In this document: in pieces, positions 1-6,736 of the stretch | How positions within the stretch are numbered: the first letter of the stretch is position 1 | Layout: every line of letters begins with the position of its first letter | NCBI GenBank assembly: GCA_046760155.1 | Contig: JBHIDQ010000039.1 | Coordinates: 1-13,991, forward strand | Reading direction: 5' to 3' | Length of the DNA stretch: 13,991 bases | From: JBHIDQ01 sp046760155 | GTDB taxonomy: Bacteria > Chloroflexota > Dehalococcoidia > Dehalococcoidales > RBG-16-60-22 | Translations under genes and position numbers: made by a program | The notes under the pieces: generated by a model | Told to the model about the DNA's origin: nothing | Seen by the model: the letters and a program-made list of their open reading frames with translations, nothing else | Database searches by the model: none

Positions 1-972
1 TTCGGGATTTTTGACAAAGTGGAGGCCGAACCACCAGCCCGAATCGTCGATGAATGTGCGCAGGTGGTTCAGGCTAAAGGGTATGATATTATCATCGGCA
101 TCGGCGGAGGCAGTTCATTAGATGTCGCCAAGGGTGCTTCTATTGTCGCCACAAATAAGGGAAAGGTGCTTGATTATGCTGGGACTGATGTGGTGCCCCG
201 CAGTGGACTTCCCAAGATTCTAATTCCAACGACCGCCGGGACGGGTAGTGAAGTAACCAGAGTGTTTGTGGTCAGCGATGAGGCAGAAAAAATTAAAAAG
301 GCGGTGTATAGCGACTTTGTTTTGGCTGACGTTGCCATTGTTGACCCGTTGCTTACGGTATCAATGCCACCTACGGTAACGGCTGACACTGGCATGGATG
401 CGCTGGTGCACGCCATAGAATCTTATGTTTCCGTTAATGCTACCCCTTTTTCTGATATTCTGGCTATCGAGGCCATTCATTTAATTGCCGAAAACCTACC
501 GGCGGCTTACGCTAAAGCGAATAATATGGAAGCCAGATTCAATATGTCTCTTGCCGCTACCTTGGCAGGCATGGCTTTTACCAGTGGCGGCCTTGGCGTA
601 GTCCACGCTCTATCCAATCCGCTGGGAATGGAATATCACTTAACGCATGGCAGGTCTAATGCGGTTATGTTGCCTTATGTAGTGGATTGCAATAAGATAG
701 GTAATCTAAAGAAATATGCCCACATCACTCGGGCTATGGGAGAGAATATTGAAGGACTTTCTGCGTATCAAGCGGCAGAGAAACTGGTCGTCTGTCTAAA
801 TAGATTGCTTGAGGTTCTCAATATAGCAAGGAAAATTAGCGCCTACGGTGTCTCAAGAGAGGATATTCCCAAGTTTGTGGAAAGTAGCATGAAAATAGGC
901 AGGCTCTTTATTTGGAATCCAAGAAATCTGACGGAAGAGGACGTAAAGAACATTTATACTAGTGCTTTATAA
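1..972 (+). CDS. Iron-containing alcohol dehydrogenase, 5' end cut by window
   Basis: Probable NAD(P)-dependent group III alcohol dehydrogenase that interconverts an alcohol and an aldehyde or ketone in the cytoplasm. The frame is open from base 1, so the true start lies outside; 323 residues are present of the roughly 380-390 usual for the family. Visible signatures are the nucleotide-binding GIGGGSSLDVAK (codons at about 100-135), TTAGTGSEVT, and the four metal ligands in the expected pattern: Asp in GMDALVH (codon 397-399), His four residues later (409-411), then His in VVHALSNP and His in YHLTHGR. The metal site therefore looks intact. The gene ends at TAA 970-972, one base short of the stop of the convergent response regulator, leaving no room for a terminator of its own. 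The substrate cannot be told from sequence; 1,2-propanediol, butanol and 4-hydroxybutyrate-type enzymes share these motifs. Confidence 0.95.
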   Translation, partial: FGIFDKVEAEPPARIVDECAQVVQAKGYDIIIGIGGGSSLDVAKGASIVATNKGKVLDYAGTDVVPRSGLPKILIPTTAGTGSEVTRVFVVSDEAEKIKKAVYSDFVLADVAIVDPLLTVSMPPTVTADTGMDALVHAIESYVSVNATPFSDILAIEAIHLIAENLPAAYAKANNMEARFNMSLAATLAGMAFTSGGLGVVHALSNPLGMEYHLTHGRSNAVMLPYVVDCNKIGNLKKYAHITRAMGENIEGLSAYQAAEKLVVCLNRLLEVLNIARKISAYGVSREDIPKFVESSMKIGRLFIWNPRNLTEEDVKNIYTSAL

Positions 973-973
973 A

Positions 974-1660
974 TTAGTCAGGTTGGGCCAATAAGTACCC
1001 TATGCCAGCTTTGGTGAGAATAATCTGCGGGTGACCGGGGTCTGTTTCCAGTTTGGTGCGCAGGCGCCGGATATGAACTCTGAGGGTGTCGGCGGCATCC
1101 GGGTAATCTACCCCCCATAGCGCTTCGGCAAGGCTAGAGTGAGTTACCACCCGACCGGCATTTTTCATCAGTTGACCGAGGATAGAGCCTTCGGTAGGAG
1201 TAAGACTTATCTCCTTTTCACCATAAAATAGCTGCCAAGTAGCCGGGTCAAAGCGCAACTTGCCACAAACCAAAGGGGATTCGTTAACTAAAGAGCCTCG
1301 CCTTCGGGTGACTAACTTTATCCGTGACAGGAGCTCCAGTTGCCGGAAAGGCTTAATGACATAATCGTCGGCTCCCCACTCCAGTCCTTTGACTACATCA
1401 GCTTCATCTGACCTCACCGTCAGAATGAGGATGGGGACAGCCGAAAAAAGGCGGACCTGCTTCAACACCTCGAAGCCACTGATATCAGGCAGCCCCAAGT
1501 CAAGGATAACAACATCGGGATTTTCGTTCTCTACCAGCTCTATTCCCCTCTCTCCTGAATGAGTCGAGACCAGTTTAGCTTCAGGCCAGCTTATCTGAAG
1601 AGCTAGGGAGATAGCTTCGACAATTGCCTGGTCATCCTCAATAATAAGAATTTTCATCAT
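974..1660 (-). CDS. OmpR/PhoB-family response regulator
   Basis: DNA-binding response regulator of a two-component system, 228 residues, the usual length for this family. The receiver domain (about 3-118) has the acidic pocket EDD at 8-10, phospho-acceptor Asp54 in VILDLGLPD, Thr81 and Lys103 in the VIKPF motif. A C-terminal winged helix (about 130-226) carries SLTPTEGSIL, then RVHIRRLRTKL as the recognition-helix region and GIGYLL in the wing. It lies two bases after the stop of the kinase gene, so the two are surely cotranscribed, kinase first. The start is ATGATG; either ATG is possible, with only a weak GGGTAAGG upstream, which fits translational coupling. The receiver resembles KdpE-like regulators, but no potassium transport genes are seen in the window, so I give no symbol. 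Its targets are unknown. Confidence 0.96.
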   Translation of the reverse strand: MMKILIIEDDQAIVEAISLALQISWPEAKLVSTHSGERGIELVENENPDVVILDLGLPDISGFEVLKQVRLFSAVPILILTVRSDEADVVKGLEWGADDYVIKPFRQLELLSRIKLVTRRRGSLVNESPLVCGKLRFDPATWQLFYGEKEISLTPTEGSILGQLMKNAGRVVTHSSLAEALWGVDYPDAADTLRVHIRRLRTKLETDPGHPQIILTKAGIGYLLAQPD

Positions 1661-1662
1661 CC

Positions 1663-3207
1663 TTACCCTGTTTCAACTCTTTTTTCTCTCTGGTCGGTAG
1701 TTTCTAAAGGTATGGAAAAGCCGAAGGTACTACCTTTGCCCTTTTCGCTTTTTACCCATATCTTTCCACCGTGAAGTTCCACCAACTTTTTAGAAAGACT
1801 TAATCCTAGTCCCAGTCCGCTGAGACGCTCTCGATCGCTTTCCAGCCGGTGATAAGGCTTGAACAGCCGCTGCTGTTCTTCCTTACTTATCCCGCGGCCT
1901 GTATCCTGAACTTCTACGATAAGATTAGCACCGTCCTCCTTGGCTCGCAAGGTGATGGTACCTTCAGGTGGCGTAAATTTGAAGGCGTTGTTCATGAGAT
2001 TAAGCACGACTTGGCGAAAACGCACTTCATCAGCCCACACCGTGGGCAGAGAAGAGGGCAATTCCACATTTAGAGATTGGTTATTGTGTAAGGCGACTGA
2101 CATTTCCTCATTTACTATTCTTTGTAGCAGTGGCAATGGGTCTATGGGTTCCGCATTCAGCTGGAGCATGCCAATTTCACCCCTTGCCAGGTCAAGGAGT
2201 TCATCAATCCTCTGATTAAGATTAGAGGCGCCCTGGCTAATGTTCTCTGCCAAGTTCAGCAAAGGTTTGTCTTCGAGTTTCTGAAGTAGCAACTCACTCG
2301 AGGCCAGCACCGGAGTAATCGGGGTTTTTAGCTCATGCACCAATGCTCTGGTAAATTCGATTCTTTTGCTTATTTCTTCTTCGAGTTCCTGCCTCAGGTC
2401 TTTTTCCTTACTGTAAAGCTCCTGCAATTTTTCCTCCGCCCGTTTTCGCTCGGTGATGTCACGAGCCGCCCCTAGAATCCCGATAGCTTGACCGTCTTGA
2501 GTTCTCAGCGGAGTCATTTGGGCCTCGACCCAGATGGTGGAGCCATCTTTGCGCTTTACCTCGAGTTCCAGTGTCCGTGACCGGGAGAGTTCCTTCTTTT
2601 CTCTGTTTTCGATAGCCGCTTCTTCAGCAAAAGTCTTCATGGCGACCTCAAGAGAGGCAGGGGTAAGGACTTCCGACAACTCCCGTGCCTTAGCTTCTTC
2701 GACGCTGAAGCCAGTGAGGCGGGTAACCGAAGGACTGACGTAAGTAAACCTCAGGTTCAGGTCCGTGGCATAGATAACATCTCTCGCATTATCCGCAAGT
2801 AGTCGATAGTGCTCTTCACTCTGCCGTAGCTCATTTTCCGACTGCTGTAGCGCTGCCAGCATGCCGTTGATGGTGCCGGCTAATATCGATAATTCATCGG
2901 TTCCTGGCATTGACACCCGTGCCGAGATGTCACCGCTGGTACCGATGCTGTGGATACCATTGCTTAAGCGAGACAGCCGAGACAGAACCTGCTTCTCCAG
3001 CAAAAATATAGTTACTACGCCAAAGACCAGACCGGCGCCCACTATCATCAACATAAGGTAGGCGATAGCGATTTCTTGGTTGCGGATTTCTCTGGGTGTA
3101 TCTCCATAACCATCCAGCAGGAGATTCTCTGACAGGAAATACAAAATCACGATCAGGCCGAGGAACATCGTGCCAATGATGATTCTTGTTTTATAACGTA
3201 GTGTCAT
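1663..3207 (-). CDS. Membrane sensor histidine kinase (HAMP-PAS-HisKA-HATPase)
   Basis: Sensor kinase of 514 residues that should autophosphorylate and pass phosphate to the regulator encoded directly downstream. Order of parts: membrane segment at about 9-28, a very short external loop (about 29-46), second membrane segment at about 47-70, HAMP linker (about 70-123), coiled coil, PAS domain with PAC end (about 130-256, ending in AARDITERKRAEE), a second coiled coil, HisKA dimerisation with phospho-acceptor His291 in VHELKTP, and a HATPase domain with N box (LNLMNNAFKFTP, 402-413), G1 DTGRGI (435-440) and G2 GLGLGLS (464-470). All catalytic boxes look intact. The external loop is too small for a folded ligand domain, so sensing is more likely through the PAS domain or the membrane. 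The start ATG at 3207 has only a distant GGGGAG; an extended -10 promoter lies about 50 bases upstream. Confidence 0.96.
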   Translation of the reverse strand: MTLRYKTRIIIGTMFLGLIVILYFLSENLLLDGYGDTPREIRNQEIAIAYLMLMIVGAGLVFGVVTIFLLEKQVLSRLSRLSNGIHSIGTSGDISARVSMPGTDELSILAGTINGMLAALQQSENELRQSEEHYRLLADNARDVIYATDLNLRFTYVSPSVTRLTGFSVEEAKARELSEVLTPASLEVAMKTFAEEAAIENREKKELSRSRTLELEVKRKDGSTIWVEAQMTPLRTQDGQAIGILGAARDITERKRAEEKLQELYSKEKDLRQELEEEISKRIEFTRALVHELKTPITPVLASSELLLQKLEDKPLLNLAENISQGASNLNQRIDELLDLARGEIGMLQLNAEPIDPLPLLQRIVNEEMSVALHNNQSLNVELPSSLPTVWADEVRFRQVVLNLMNNAFKFTPPEGTITLRAKEDGANLIVEVQDTGRGISKEEQQRLFKPYHRLESDRERLSGLGLGLSLSKKLVELHGGKIWVKSEKGKGSTFGFSIPLETTDQREKRVETG

Positions 3208-3258
3208 AGGTTCGTCTTACTCCCCGAGGATGCGAAGATTCAAGCCTCATTTATCATA

Positions 3259-3267
3259 AGTATATCA
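3259..3267 (-). promoter_or_regulatory. Putative extended -10 promoter of the kinase-regulator operon
   Basis: On the minus strand the sequence reads TGATATACT: a TG-n element joined to TATACT, five of six matches to TATAAT. No convincing -35 hexamer sits 17 bases upstream, as often seen with extended -10 promoters. Predicted start of transcription near 3252, giving a leader of about 45 bases before the kinase ATG. Confidence 0.4.
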
Positions 3268-3327
3268 CACCTTGTTATGTTGTGCGTACTCTACAAATTA
3301 GCCAGTACGGAATAATCACCTCGTTAA

Positions 3328-3336
3328 TGCTATAAT
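3328..3336 (+). promoter_or_regulatory. Putative extended -10 promoter of the transporter gene
   Basis: TGCTATAAT is a perfect -10 hexamer with a TG-n extension. There is no good -35. Transcription starting about seven bases after the hexamer would begin at or next to the A of the transporter ATG (3343), which implies a leaderless or nearly leaderless mRNA. No Shine-Dalgarno sequence lies between this element and the ATG, in line with that reading. Confidence 0.5.
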
Positions 3337-3342
3337 TTCTCC

Positions 3343-4218
3343 ATGACAATTTTTGCCCTGATACTGGTTTTACTGTCCGCGATGGCCCACGCCACTTGGA
3401 ACTTGCTGGCAAAGCGCGCTATCAATCAGGAAGTGTTCATTTGGTGGTTGCTTATATCTACAAGCGTATTGCTATTACCTCTGGCGGTGGTTCTAGTCTG
3501 GCAAAACCCCATTGTGTACCCAGGCTGGTGGTTTGTCTTGGGCACGGTTGTCCTGCATGCCTTCTATTTCGTTTTCTTGGGACGCAGTTATAAATATGCT
3601 GACCTTTCCCTAGTCTATCCCATAGCTAGAGGTGTAGGTCCTTCACTGGTACCAGTAATCGGCGTGGTAGTGTTGAAGGAGACTGTCACACCGCTAGCAA
3701 TAGCTGGCATTGTAACCGTGGTTCTAGGCATATATACCGTATATTGGTGGGGACGTTTACCGCAGGTGTTGCGAGACCCCTTCAGACTTTTCCGGGAAGC
3801 CGGGGCACGGTATGCGCTACTAACCGGTTTAGTTATCGCTATGTATTCAGTGTGGGACAAGGTGGGTGTCCGCTATGTTAACCCTTTTCTGTACATGTAC
3901 TTCTTAGCGCTTGGCAGTGCCCTGTTTCTTGCCCCATACGTACTGCGGTTCCACGACGTTAGGATAATAGGCACCGAGATACGGAGAAAAGCGGGTAGTA
4001 TCGTAATAGCTGGACTTTTGATGTTTCTGGCTTACGGTCTTATTTTGCTGGCGCTGCAATTTTCCCGGGTCAGCTACATTTCGCCGTCCCGCGAGGTAGG
4101 GATAGTAATGGGAGTGGTATTAGGTACCCTCATACTGAGAGAACCTTTCGGTAAAGGCCGTGTTCTCGGTTCGTGTTTAATCGTACTTGGGCTGGTGCTC
4201 ATAGCCATCGCCCCTTGA
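3343..4218 (+). CDS. EamA/DMT-superfamily membrane transporter
   Basis: Integral membrane protein of 291 residues, the normal size for drug/metabolite transporters with ten helices in two EamA repeats. Hydrophobic segments alternate with short loops throughout. Family-like stretches include AHATWNLLAKRA (15-26) after the first helix, RSYKYADLSLVYPIARG (81-97), and the repeat-end glutamates in VVVLKE (about 108-113) and LILREP (about 263-268). The substrate is not evident; family members export amino acids, metabolites or drugs. ATG 3343 is chosen because it opens the first helix directly and lies just behind a strong -10 element. The gene is divergent from the sensor-kinase operon across 135 bases, so regulation by that system is possible but untested. 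The end is followed by a hairpin with a T run about 90 bases downstream. Confidence 0.93.
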   Translation: MTIFALILVLLSAMAHATWNLLAKRAINQEVFIWWLLISTSVLLLPLAVVLVWQNPIVYPGWWFVLGTVVLHAFYFVFLGRSYKYADLSLVYPIARGVGPSLVPVIGVVVLKETVTPLAIAGIVTVVLGIYTVYWWGRLPQVLRDPFRLFREAGARYALLTGLVIAMYSVWDKVGVRYVNPFLYMYFLALGSALFLAPYVLRFHDVRIIGTEIRRKAGSIVIAGLLMFLAYGLILLALQFSRVSYISPSREVGIVMGVVLGTLILREPFGKGRVLGSCLIVLGLVLIAIAP

Positions 4219-4249
4219 ATGCGGAAAAAGAATCGTCTTCCTTCCTCAT

Positions 4250-4260
4250 GGGAAATTCCC
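4250..4260. repeat. Short palindrome upstream of the Fe-S unit promoter
   Basis: GGGAAATTCCC has five-base arms around one central base and ends ten bases before the -35 hexamer at 4271. A second pair, CGGTT at 4260-4264 and AACCG at 4282-4286, straddles that -35. Either could be an operator, but short palindromes arise by chance and no regulator is known. Confidence 0.2.
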
Positions 4261-4270
4261 GGTTAAACCC

Positions 4271-4299
4271 TTGACAAGTAAAACCGAAACGGGTATGTT
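4271..4299 (+). promoter_or_regulatory. Sigma-70-type promoter of the Fe-S gene pair
   Basis: A perfect TTGACA (4271-4276) and TATGTT (4294-4299) are separated by exactly 17 bases. The predicted transcription start is about 4306, giving a leader of nearly 60 bases before the TTG start at 4363. The early part of that leader is taken up by a hairpin with a T run. Confidence 0.6.
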
Positions 4300-4307
4300 C
4301 TAATGAG

Positions 4308-4333
4308 AAGGGTGCAGAGGCACCTTTTTCTTT
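4308..4333 (+). terminator. Terminator-like hairpin in the leader of the Fe-S unit
   Basis: AAGGGTGC and GCACCTTT pair over eight positions, including one G-U, around the loop AGAG, and the run TTTTTCTTT follows. This is the form of a Rho-independent terminator. It may end the transporter transcript, whose gene stops at 4218. It also lies only a few bases after the predicted start of the downstream promoter, so it could act instead as a 5' stabilising hairpin or attenuator. Confidence 0.55.
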
Positions 4334-4362
4334 GACCCCGATTCAGTAAGGAGGATAGTCCA

Positions 4363-5082
4363 TTGAGAATTGATACGGAAATTTGTATTGCCTGTGAAGC
4401 CTGCCTGCCATTCTGTCCCATGGGTGCCATCAGCATGGATGATGTGGCGGTTGTTGACCAAGATGAGTGTGTTGACTGCGCCGCCTGTCTAAAATCCGAG
4501 GTTTGTCCGGTAGACTGCATCATCTATGAGCCAGCTCCGTGGCCCCGGGCTGTGCGTGCCCATTTTTCTGATCCCCTCGCGGAGCACAAGGTAACCGGTA
4601 TCGCGGGACGGGGCACGGAGGAAGTGAAGACGAACGAGGTCACCGGGCGGCTGAAGAAGGGGTGGCTCGCCCTTGCCGTCGAGATGGGTCGACCCATAAC
4701 CGGTGCCCGCTTTCGGGATGTGGAAAAGATAGCTCAGGCACTGGCCAAGTTAGAGGTCCACTTTGAGCCCAAAAATCCGGTTACTGCCCTCATGGTGGAT
4801 ACCTCTACAGGCAAGATTAATGAAGATATCCTCAACGAAAAGGTGCTGTCAGCAATTATCGAGTGTGTCTTTCCGGCCGAAAAAGCCCCCGAGATATTAA
4901 AGGCCCTTAAGAAGGCAACCAAAGAGATTGACACCGTCTGTAGCGTAGTAATGGCGGACCTAGTGGAGCCCGATGAACAAGTACCATTAGAGAAAATGCT
5001 CAATGGGCTGGGCTTCTCTTACAGTATCAACGGGAAGAACAACGTCGGCTTGGGCCGTCCCAAGTTTGAAGGAGGTAAGTGA
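4363..5082 (+). CDS. Dicluster 4Fe-4S ferredoxin-domain protein
   Basis: Protein of 239 residues whose first 55 form a bacterial two-cluster ferredoxin: CxxCxxCxxxCP at Cys8, 11, 14 and 18, and a second motif at Cys36, 39, 42 and 48 with two extra residues before the last Cys-Pro, plus Cys52. It should carry two [4Fe-4S] clusters and pass electrons in the cytoplasm. The remaining 180 residues have no motif I can name; they include WPRAVRAHFSDP (60-71), GRGTEEVKTNEVTGR (82-96) and two lone cysteines (168, 193). From memory this middle segment resembles the ferredoxin-type 6-hydroxynicotinate reductase family of anaerobic nicotinate breakdown; that link needs a search. The start is TTG 4363, eight bases after TAAGGAGG and directly before the first cysteine motif. 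The stop TGA 5080-5082 overlaps the next ATG by one base, so the two are translationally coupled. Confidence 0.92.
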   Translation: MRIDTEICIACEACLPFCPMGAISMDDVAVVDQDECVDCAACLKSEVCPVDCIIYEPAPWPRAVRAHFSDPLAEHKVTGIAGRGTEEVKTNEVTGRLKKGWLALAVEMGRPITGARFRDVEKIAQALAKLEVHFEPKNPVTALMVDTSTGKINEDILNEKVLSAIIECVFPAEKAPEILKALKKATKEIDTVCSVVMADLVEPDEQVPLEKMLNGLGFSYSINGKNNVGLGRPKFEGGK

Positions 5083-5711
5083 TGACGCACACTTTGCATC
5101 GTGTTGGCACCAGGGAAAATCTCAGCGATGACTTTGTCTTTCTTTACATGCCGGCATTCGGTATAAACAGTAAAGGTTCTGGTCCCAAGATAAGGAAATT
5201 CTTGGAGATAGTGTTGCGCCATAATCCGGTAAACCTCGGTGACGGTTTCCGGGCAAACATGTTCCAGCGTGGTATTGATGATGTCTTGGACAATATAAGA
5301 GAAGACGGTACAGTAGTAAATGTAGCCTTCGATAATGAGGATGATGCCCTTCAGGCTCTAAAGGAGGCTAAAGAGGCTGACTTGGGTCTATCGTTGGTGA
5401 TAAGCGGGCTTTTCGACCGTGTCACGCAGTGCTGTCAGCAGGTCGGTATTCATCGCCACGCCGCCACCTACTCGCTGGGGATATGGGGTAAGACGAAGAA
5501 GCTCCCCCCAGAGAATATACTCGAGATAACCACGATGTGTGGTCACGGTATGGTCGCCGCCGGCTTGGTTTATGCACTGGCCGATGATGTTAAGGCAGGT
5601 AAAAAGAGCGCTGATGAAGCGGCTAAGATTATGGCCAAGCAGTGTCCCTGCGGGATTTTTAACCCCACCCGGGCTGCCAAGCTGCTGGCGGTCCTGGCCG
5701 AGGCTAAATAA
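5082..5711 (+). CDS. Uncharacterised Cys/His-rich protein coupled to the ferredoxin gene
   Basis: A 209-residue protein I cannot assign to a named family. It has no signal peptide or membrane segment, so it is probably cytoplasmic. Potential metal or cluster ligands are grouped in the second half: Cys117-Cys118, His124 and His126 in GIHRHA, Cys153 and His155 in TMCGHGMVAAG, and Cys188 and Cys190 in QCPCGIFNPTRAAKLL near the C-terminus. The one-base overlap with the ferredoxin-domain gene argues that the two proteins are a complex or successive redox steps. From memory, CGHGM and CxCGxFNP-like motifs occur near the end of larger 6-hydroxynicotinate-reductase-like proteins, so the pair may be a split form; this is inference. 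ATG 5082, six bases after GGAGG, is preferred to GTG 5079, which is too close to that site. Confidence 0.88.
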   Translation: MTHTLHRVGTRENLSDDFVFLYMPAFGINSKGSGPKIRKFLEIVLRHNPVNLGDGFRANMFQRGIDDVLDNIREDGTVVNVAFDNEDDALQALKEAKEADLGLSLVISGLFDRVTQCCQQVGIHRHAATYSLGIWGKTKKLPPENILEITTMCGHGMVAAGLVYALADDVKAGKKSADEAAKIMAKQCPCGIFNPTRAAKLLAVLAEAK

Positions 5712-5742
5712 GGGGGTTTCCACACCAAACCTACTTTTGATG

Positions 5743-5804
5743 CGAGCAAGAATTGGCTTAGGTGGTTTCAAGAAACCACCGTTCAAAATGCTTTTAATTG
5801 CTCG
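5743..5804. terminator. Nested inverted repeat between convergent genes
   Basis: An inner stem of GGTGGTTT and AAACCACC (eight perfect pairs, loop CAAG; 5761-5780, counting the extra closing C-G pair) lies inside an outer seven-base pair CGAGCAA (5743-5749) and TTGCTCG (5798-5804). It sits in the 105 bases between the ends of the Fe-S unit and the SDR gene, where a two-way terminator is expected. No clean T run follows on either strand, though CTTTTAATT occurs on the plus side. Confidence 0.45.
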
Positions 5805-5816
5805 AAGGCTTCAAGG

Positions 5817-6587
5817 TTAGATCATAATCGAAAAGCCACCGTCCACCGGTAAAGCTACGCCGGTTATAAAGTTGGCAGCTTGGCTGGCCAAGAAGATGGC
5901 TACTCCGGCCAACTCCTCAGGTTCGCCCCAGCGACCTACCGGAGTACGGCTTATGACACGCTCCTCAAGACCGGTAAGTTCTTTTCGTGCCTGGCGGGTA
6001 AGCTCGGTATCGATAAACCCGGGCAGGATAGCGTTCACCTGGATGTTATCTGGCGCCCAGGCGACAGCGAGGCTCCGTGTCATTTGCACGATACCACCCT
6101 TGCTGGTACCGTAAGCGGCCAATTTACTGCCACCGAAAAGGGAGGTCATCGAACCAATATTAATGACCTTGCCACTACCAACTGCTTTCATTGCCGGATG
6201 GACTGCCTGCGAGCATAGAAAAGCGCCGCGGAGGTTGGTAGCGAGAACTTCATCCCACTCGGCTGCCGTATAATCTTGCGGTAACCGGCGGATATTGGTT
6301 CCGGCGTTGTTCACCAGGATGTCGATACGCCCGAACGTCTCCAGAACTTTATCAGCTAGTGCCCGAATCTGATTTTCTTCCCGAACGTCAACTCTGACCC
6401 CGATCACATGGGTACCAAATTCTTTACTGATGTCTTGAACTGCTTCGGCTGTTTTGGCTTCGTTACGCGCGGCGATGACTATGTTAGCCCCCACTGAGGC
6501 AAAGCCACGGGCAATAGCTTTACCGATACCTCCGTTCCCACCAGTGACAATGGCTACCTTGTCCTGTAAACTAAAAAGGTCATTCAT
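5817..6587 (-). CDS. Short-chain dehydrogenase/reductase (classical SDR)
   Basis: NAD(P)-dependent oxidoreductase of 256 residues, a typical classical SDR. The Rossmann glycine motif TGGNGGIG is at 15-22, Asp67 after the third strand binds adenine, NNAG is at 93-96, and the catalytic set is Asn118, Ser146, Tyr159 and Lys163 (YGTSK). PG at 189-190 and the GEPEELA region follow in the usual order, with VDGGF at the end. Arg41 after the second strand is compatible with NADP(H) use. The overall style is that of gluconate 5-dehydrogenase or 3-oxoacyl-reductase relatives; the substrate cannot be decided. ATG 6587 follows AGGGAGGA with about six bases of spacing, and the glycine motif is at the normal distance. 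It runs convergent to the Fe-S pair and divergent from the DUF885 gene, with a likely own promoter. Confidence 0.95.
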   Translation of the reverse strand: MNDLFSLQDKVAIVTGGNGGIGKAIARGFASVGANIVIAARNEAKTAEAVQDISKEFGTHVIGVRVDVREENQIRALADKVLETFGRIDILVNNAGTNIRRLPQDYTAAEWDEVLATNLRGAFLCSQAVHPAMKAVGSGKVINIGSMTSLFGGSKLAAYGTSKGGIVQMTRSLAVAWAPDNIQVNAILPGFIDTELTRQARKELTGLEERVISRTPVGRWGEPEELAGVAIFLASQAANFITGVALPVDGGFSIMI

Positions 6588-6610
6588 CTGCGTCCTCCCT
6601 TAACCGTCAG

Positions 6611-6623
6611 TAGTTAAAAACTA
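6611..6623. repeat. Inverted repeat, possible SDR operator
   Basis: TAGTT-AAA-AACTA is a perfect five-base inverted repeat. It covers about +1 to +13 of the transcript predicted from the SDR promoter, a common place for a repressor site. Short and AT-rich, so chance is a real alternative. Confidence 0.25.
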
Positions 6624-6629
6624 ATAGAT

Positions 6630-6658
6630 ACCTTAACTGGCTAATCTTTTCTTGTCAA
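6630..6658 (-). promoter_or_regulatory. Putative promoter of the SDR gene
   Basis: On the minus strand a perfect TTGACA (complement of 6653-6658) is followed after 17 bases by TAAGGT (complement of 6630-6635), which keeps T1, A2 and T6 of the -10 consensus. Predicted start near 6623, about 36 bases before the SDR ATG. On the plus strand the same bases give TTGTCA (6652-6657), so a divergent promoter for the DUF885 gene could overlap here, but its -10 is poor. Confidence 0.4.
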
Positions 6659-6736
6659 GCTTTAAAAGTTGCCTTAATACTGCTAGCCTAGGTTAATTTG
6701 TTGTATATTTTATTGGGGGAAAAAGGGAGCTTTTTA

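Noticed and set aside
974..3207. Naming the two-component pair kdpDE
   Set aside because: The regulator resembles KdpE, but the kinase lacks the KdpD sensor and USP domains and no potassium ATPase genes are present.
5388..5786. Antisense open frame of 132 codons over the end of the Cys/His-rich gene
   Set aside because: It would run through the nested hairpin and opposite conserved-looking motifs; no recognisable domain.
6698..6736. TTG at 6698 as start of the DUF885 gene
   Set aside because: No ribosome site; ATG 6737 has GGGAG at good spacing.
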